The notes beneath the pieces are model-generated. The model was not told the origin of the DNA. It did not search any database and saw only the letters and a list, made by a program, of their open reading frames with translations. A program made the position numbers and the translations under genes. From Hyphomicrobiales bacterium (GTDB taxonomy: Bacteria; Pseudomonadota; Alphaproteobacteria; Rhizobiales; Aestuariivirgaceae), in contig JANXRO010000157.1 in assembly GCA_025356765.1 (NCBI GenBank), positions 1 to 9,021 on the forward strand: 9,021 bases of DNA. Reading direction: 5' to 3'. Positions 7,430-9,021 of this stretch are shown here, in pieces. Numbering within the stretch: the stretch's first letter is position 1; every line of letters begins with the position of its first letter.

Positions 7430-8033
7430 GTGGTGCTGAGGGTTCATGTTTCGACATTATTCCTTGCAAGAACAGCGTGAGCTCATTGCGAATATCGGCT
7501 GGCCAATGGCTTGTTAAAGATTCAAGTTTCGTAAAATCCTGCGCAAATAATGCGCGGGCAGCGTCTTCAAAAAAAGGCAAGTCGCCAGCGATTGCGAATA
7601 TGAGCTTATAGGCTGCTTCAATGTGCTGTCTGTTTTCATTCTGGGTGGTGCTGCCTTTTCTTGCGGCATCAACAAGTTTGCGCAATGTAACGGAAGCGCC
7701 CCCGGGTTGCTGCCCAAGCCAATCCCAATGCCGTGGCAATAGGGTGATTTCACGGGGTACAACACCAAGTTTTGGCCGCCCCCGTTTTGCAACATTTTCG
7801 TTTATTGGCGCGTAACGAGAAGCAACATCGCTTTGGGTGCCGCTTATGTTTAAGTCGATAATCTTTCCGGTTCTTTGATCGAATGTAAGTGTTGCGGTGT
7901 TTGGCTGAGCATGTGCGAATCGCCACGCAGCCAAGGCGACGTTGGCGAGAGAACCTTCCGCAATTTTGTTTGTTCCGCAGAAACAAACATAAGTTGGAAT
8001 GGCATCCGTTGGTTCTTCTGCTGAAAGCCGCAT
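7422..8033 (-). CDS. DUF2239 family protein with RGRPK and ribbon-helix-helix-like segments
   Basis: This 203-residue protein belongs to DUF2239, a bacterial family with no known function. The hallmark segment at residues 84-126 runs RGRPKLGVVPREITLLPRHW, then DWLGQQPGGASVTLRKLVDAAR. Two points are visible. RGRPK resembles an AT-hook core (minor-groove DNA contact). The following strand REITLLP, helix RHWDWLGQQ, GGAS turn and helix VTLRKLVDAAR look like a ribbon-helix-helix DNA-binding unit. The N-terminal part (PTYVCFCGTNKIAEG) and the helical C-terminus are otherwise uninformative. ATG 8033-8031 has only a weak AAAAG upstream. The gene is divergent from the GIY-YIG gene across a palindromic spacer, so a regulatory role on that spacer is a reasonable inference but is not shown. 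Confidence 0.9.
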   Translation of the reverse strand: MRLSAEEPTDAIPTYVCFCGTNKIAEGSLANVALAAWRFAHAQPNTATLTFDQRTGKIIDLNISGTQSDVASRYAPINENVAKRGRPKLGVVPREITLLPRHWDWLGQQPGGASVTLRKLVDAARKGSTTQNENRQHIEAAYKLIFAIAGDLPFFEDAARALFAQDFTKLESLTSHWPADIRNELTLFLQGIMSKHEPSAPLS

Positions 8034-8041
8034 CTTTTATA

Positions 8042-8055
8042 TTTACCCGTATAAA
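8042..8055. promoter_or_regulatory. Degenerate second copy of the palindromic site
   Basis: TTTACCCGTATAAA is an imperfect palindrome. Its core ACCCGTATAA matches ATCCGGATAA of the main palindrome at 8 of 10 positions, and the centres are 27 bp apart (8048.5 and 8075.5). It lies nine bases before the DUF2239 start codon. TATAGT (8058-8063) and TATATT on the plus strand and TATACT (complement of 8061-8066) on the minus strand, all -10-like, sit between the two sites. Confidence 0.4.
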
Positions 8056-8064
8056 AATATAGTA

Positions 8065-8086
8065 TATTATTATCCGGATAATAATA
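8065..8086. promoter_or_regulatory. Perfect 22-bp palindrome, probable operator
   Basis: Eleven bases, TATTATTATCC, are followed directly by their exact reverse complement (centre 8075/8076). It lies in the 62-bp divergent spacer between DUF2239 and the GIY-YIG gene and abuts the GIY-YIG Shine-Dalgarno (AGGA, 8086-8089). No U tract follows and there is no loop, so a DNA operator for a dimeric protein is more likely than a terminator. It could also fold in the mRNA and mask the ribosome site. Confidence 0.6.
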
Positions 8087-8095
8087 GGATCAGCC

Positions 8096-8431
8096 ATGGA
8101 TAAGCAAGACCGAAAATCAGCAATTGCACTCTTTAAGGAGCGCAAATCCGTTTGCGGAATTTATGCTGTCATTTGCACCGCTACTGGCGAGGCATGGGTA
8201 GGGATTAGTCGCAATCTGGAAGCGCAGAAGAATAGCCTCTGGTTCACGCTTAATACAGGGTCTGGCCCCTTTCAATCCTTGCTGGCGGCTTGGGCCGAAC
8301 ATGGCGAGAAGGAGTTTCGGTTTGAAGAGTTAGATCGGTTGAAAGATGATTTTTCAACTCTTCTGCAAGCAGGTGAATTGCGCAAACGCCAGAAAATCTG
8401 GCTAGAGCGGTTGCGAGCTGTGCCACTGTAA
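8096..8431 (+). CDS. Single-domain GIY-YIG nuclease-like protein
   Basis: This 111-residue protein has a GIY-YIG fold, the small catalytic domain of DNA-cleaving enzymes such as UvrC and homing endonucleases. Residues 21-23 are GIY. The second motif is WVG (34-36), with Trp for the usual Tyr. Arg39 follows in the expected place, and a glutamate (77 or 78, in EFRFEELDRL) can serve as the metal ligand. There is no linked DNA-binding or helicase domain; the N-terminal KSAIALFKERKSVC and the C-terminal basic helix LRKRQKIWLERLRAV may contact nucleic acid. I recall a proteobacterial family of this size with KERK-GI(F/Y)AV and WVG, so the Trp may be family-typical. AGGA (8086-8089) six bases upstream sets the ATG. 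Whether it is an active nuclease is unknown. Confidence 0.85.
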   Translation: MDKQDRKSAIALFKERKSVCGIYAVICTATGEAWVGISRNLEAQKNSLWFTLNTGSGPFQSLLAAWAEHGEKEFRFEELDRLKDDFSTLLQAGELRKRQKIWLERLRAVPL

Positions 8432-8462
8432 AAGTGCGGCCAATCGCACTTATCTGGTTTTT
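8432..8462 (+). terminator. Weak candidate terminator after the GIY-YIG gene
   Basis: AAGTGCG (8432-8438) pairs with CGCACTT (8445-8451) around a six-base loop, starting immediately after the stop codon. A TTTTT run (8458-8462) follows, but six bases after the stem, so termination would be inefficient. The remaining spacer to 8525 has TTGATT (8496-8501) and TATCAT (8516-8521), a promoter-like pair for serC with a spacer (14) that is too short to trust. Confidence 0.45.
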
Positions 8463-8525
8463 CAACACTCATTTAACTTAACGTCAAATTTTTACTTGAT
8501 TTGCGACGCCATTTCTATCATTAGC

Positions 8526-8584
8526 GTCCTCGGGCTAGGCCTCCCCAACGGGGCTCAAGTCCATCTGTAAGGATGGAGATCAAA
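8526..8584 (+). ncRNA. serC leader RNA motif
   Basis: The leader contains CTCGGGCTAGGC, a small hairpin CCCC-AAC-GGGG (8543-8553), GGCTCAAGTC, and a second hairpin TCCATC-TGTAAG-GATGGA (8560-8577), then GATCAAA and the ATG. This order matches my memory of the serC motif, a conserved cis-regulatory RNA found upstream of serC operons in Alphaproteobacteria. The Shine-Dalgarno GGAG (8575-8578) lies mostly in the 3' arm of the second stem, six bases before the start codon, so folding would hide it. The ligand or trigger of the motif is not known to me. Confidence 0.7.
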
Positions 8585-9021
8585 ATGACAGATATGAAGC
8601 CGGGCACACGCCCGAATTGCGCCAACTTTTCTTCCGGCCCCTGCGCCAAATTTCCGGGCTGGACACCTCAACTTCTTGAAAACGCTGTTTTGGGCCGATC
8701 GCATCGATCGAGCCTTGGCAAAGCGCGTTTGAAAAAAGCCATTACGCTGACGCGTGAAATTTTGAATGTGCCGGCAGACTATCGCATTGCGATTGTTCCT
8801 GCTTCCGATACGGGTGCCGTTGAAATGGCCATGTGGTCGCTGCTGGGTGCCAAGCCAGTGGACATGGTGGCATGGGAAAGCTTTGGCGAAGGCTGGGTAA
8901 CGGATGCTGTCAAACAGTTGAAGTTAAAAGATACCAATAAAATTCTCGCGGGTTATGGCGAACTTCCTGATTTATCGAAAATCAATTTCGCCCACGATGT
9001 TGTGTTCACATGGAATGGCAC
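8585..9021 (+). CDS. serC: Phosphoserine aminotransferase, 3' truncated by the window edge
   Basis: This is the N-terminal 145 residues of the PLP-dependent enzyme that converts 3-phosphohydroxypyruvate and glutamate to phosphoserine, the second step of serine synthesis, with a related role in pyridoxine synthesis. The start MTDMKPGTRPNCANFSSGPC, then KFPGW, LGRSHRSSLGKARL, ASDTGAVEMAMWSLLGAKPVD and WESFGEGWVTDA, is the alphaproteobacterial form of the family. The PLP-binding lysine lies beyond the window. ATG 8585 has GGAG six bases upstream within a leader hairpin. In Alphaproteobacteria serA usually follows, but that is outside the window. The frame is open to the last base. Confidence 0.96.
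   Translation, partial: MTDMKPGTRPNCANFSSGPCAKFPGWTPQLLENAVLGRSHRSSLGKARLKKAITLTREILNVPADYRIAIVPASDTGAVEMAMWSLLGAKPVDMVAWESFGEGWVTDAVKQLKLKDTNKILAGYGELPDLSKINFAHDVVFTWNG

Noticed and set aside
7750..8145. Minus-strand frame of 131 codons crossing the divergent spacer
   Set aside because: It runs across the palindrome and two supported genes, and its product is an Arg/Cys-rich out-of-frame shadow of DUF2239.
8096..8431. GIY-YIG gene as a homing endonuclease or phage or mobile gene
   Set aside because: There is no intron, intein, linked DNA-binding domain or flanking repeat, and the neighbours are chromosomal genes; a small cellular family member fits better.
8473..8481. Second CtrA-like site TTAACTTAA upstream of serC
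   Set aside because: The two TTAA are one base apart, not seven, so it does not fit the CtrA box.

Overview
The window looks like ordinary chromosome from an alphaproteobacterium, most likely of the Hyphomicrobiales (Rhizobiales) type. The grounds are an alphaproteobacterial-type serC preceded by a leader resembling the alphaproteobacterial serC motif, an Omp25/Omp31-like small beta-barrel, a perfect TTAA-N7-TTAA CtrA-type box, and DUF1223, DUF2239 and FAS1 proteins of the kind common in that group. I see no insertion sequence, phage gene, tRNA, rRNA or CRISPR array, and no gene-free gap longer than about 190 bases.

Layout. 1-2020 (+) is the 3' three quarters of the aconitase gene acnA, cut by the window edge. 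2090-3861 (+) holds three small genes in the same direction: a DUF1428 cytosolic protein, an exported DUF1223 thioredoxin-fold-like protein with two CxxC motifs, and an exported FAS1 (fasciclin) protein ending at a strong terminator. 3935-5481 (-) is a two-gene unit read right to left: an SRAP (YedK/HMCES-like) abasic-site protein, then a metallo-beta-lactamase-fold hydrolase whose TTG start overlaps the SRAP stop codon by four bases. 5482-5667 is a divergent control region with a candidate leaderless promoter for SRAP and a CtrA box with a GANTC site for the small acidic protein at 5668-5928 (+). 6117-6683 (+) is an outer-membrane beta-barrel with its own terminator, followed by a dienelactone hydrolase (6758-7429, +) that converges on and overlaps a DUF2239 gene (7422-8033, -). 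DUF2239 is divergent from a single-domain GIY-YIG protein (8096-8431, +) across an AT-rich spacer that carries a perfect 22-bp palindrome. The window ends in serC (8585 onward, +), whose Shine-Dalgarno lies in a hairpin of its leader.

How the genes work together. Two modules stand out from a background of housekeeping and envelope genes. First, the SRAP protein ends in a proline-rich tail plus QMDLF, a close match to the bacterial sliding-clamp-binding pentapeptide. It would be the bacterial counterpart of the PCNA-binding tail of eukaryotic HMCES. Its translation appears coupled to the MBL hydrolase. Second, DUF2239 (with RGRPK and ribbon-helix-helix-like segments) and the GIY-YIG protein share a compact palindromic control region and look like a regulator/nuclease pair. 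Both readings are inferences from sequence and are marked as such below.
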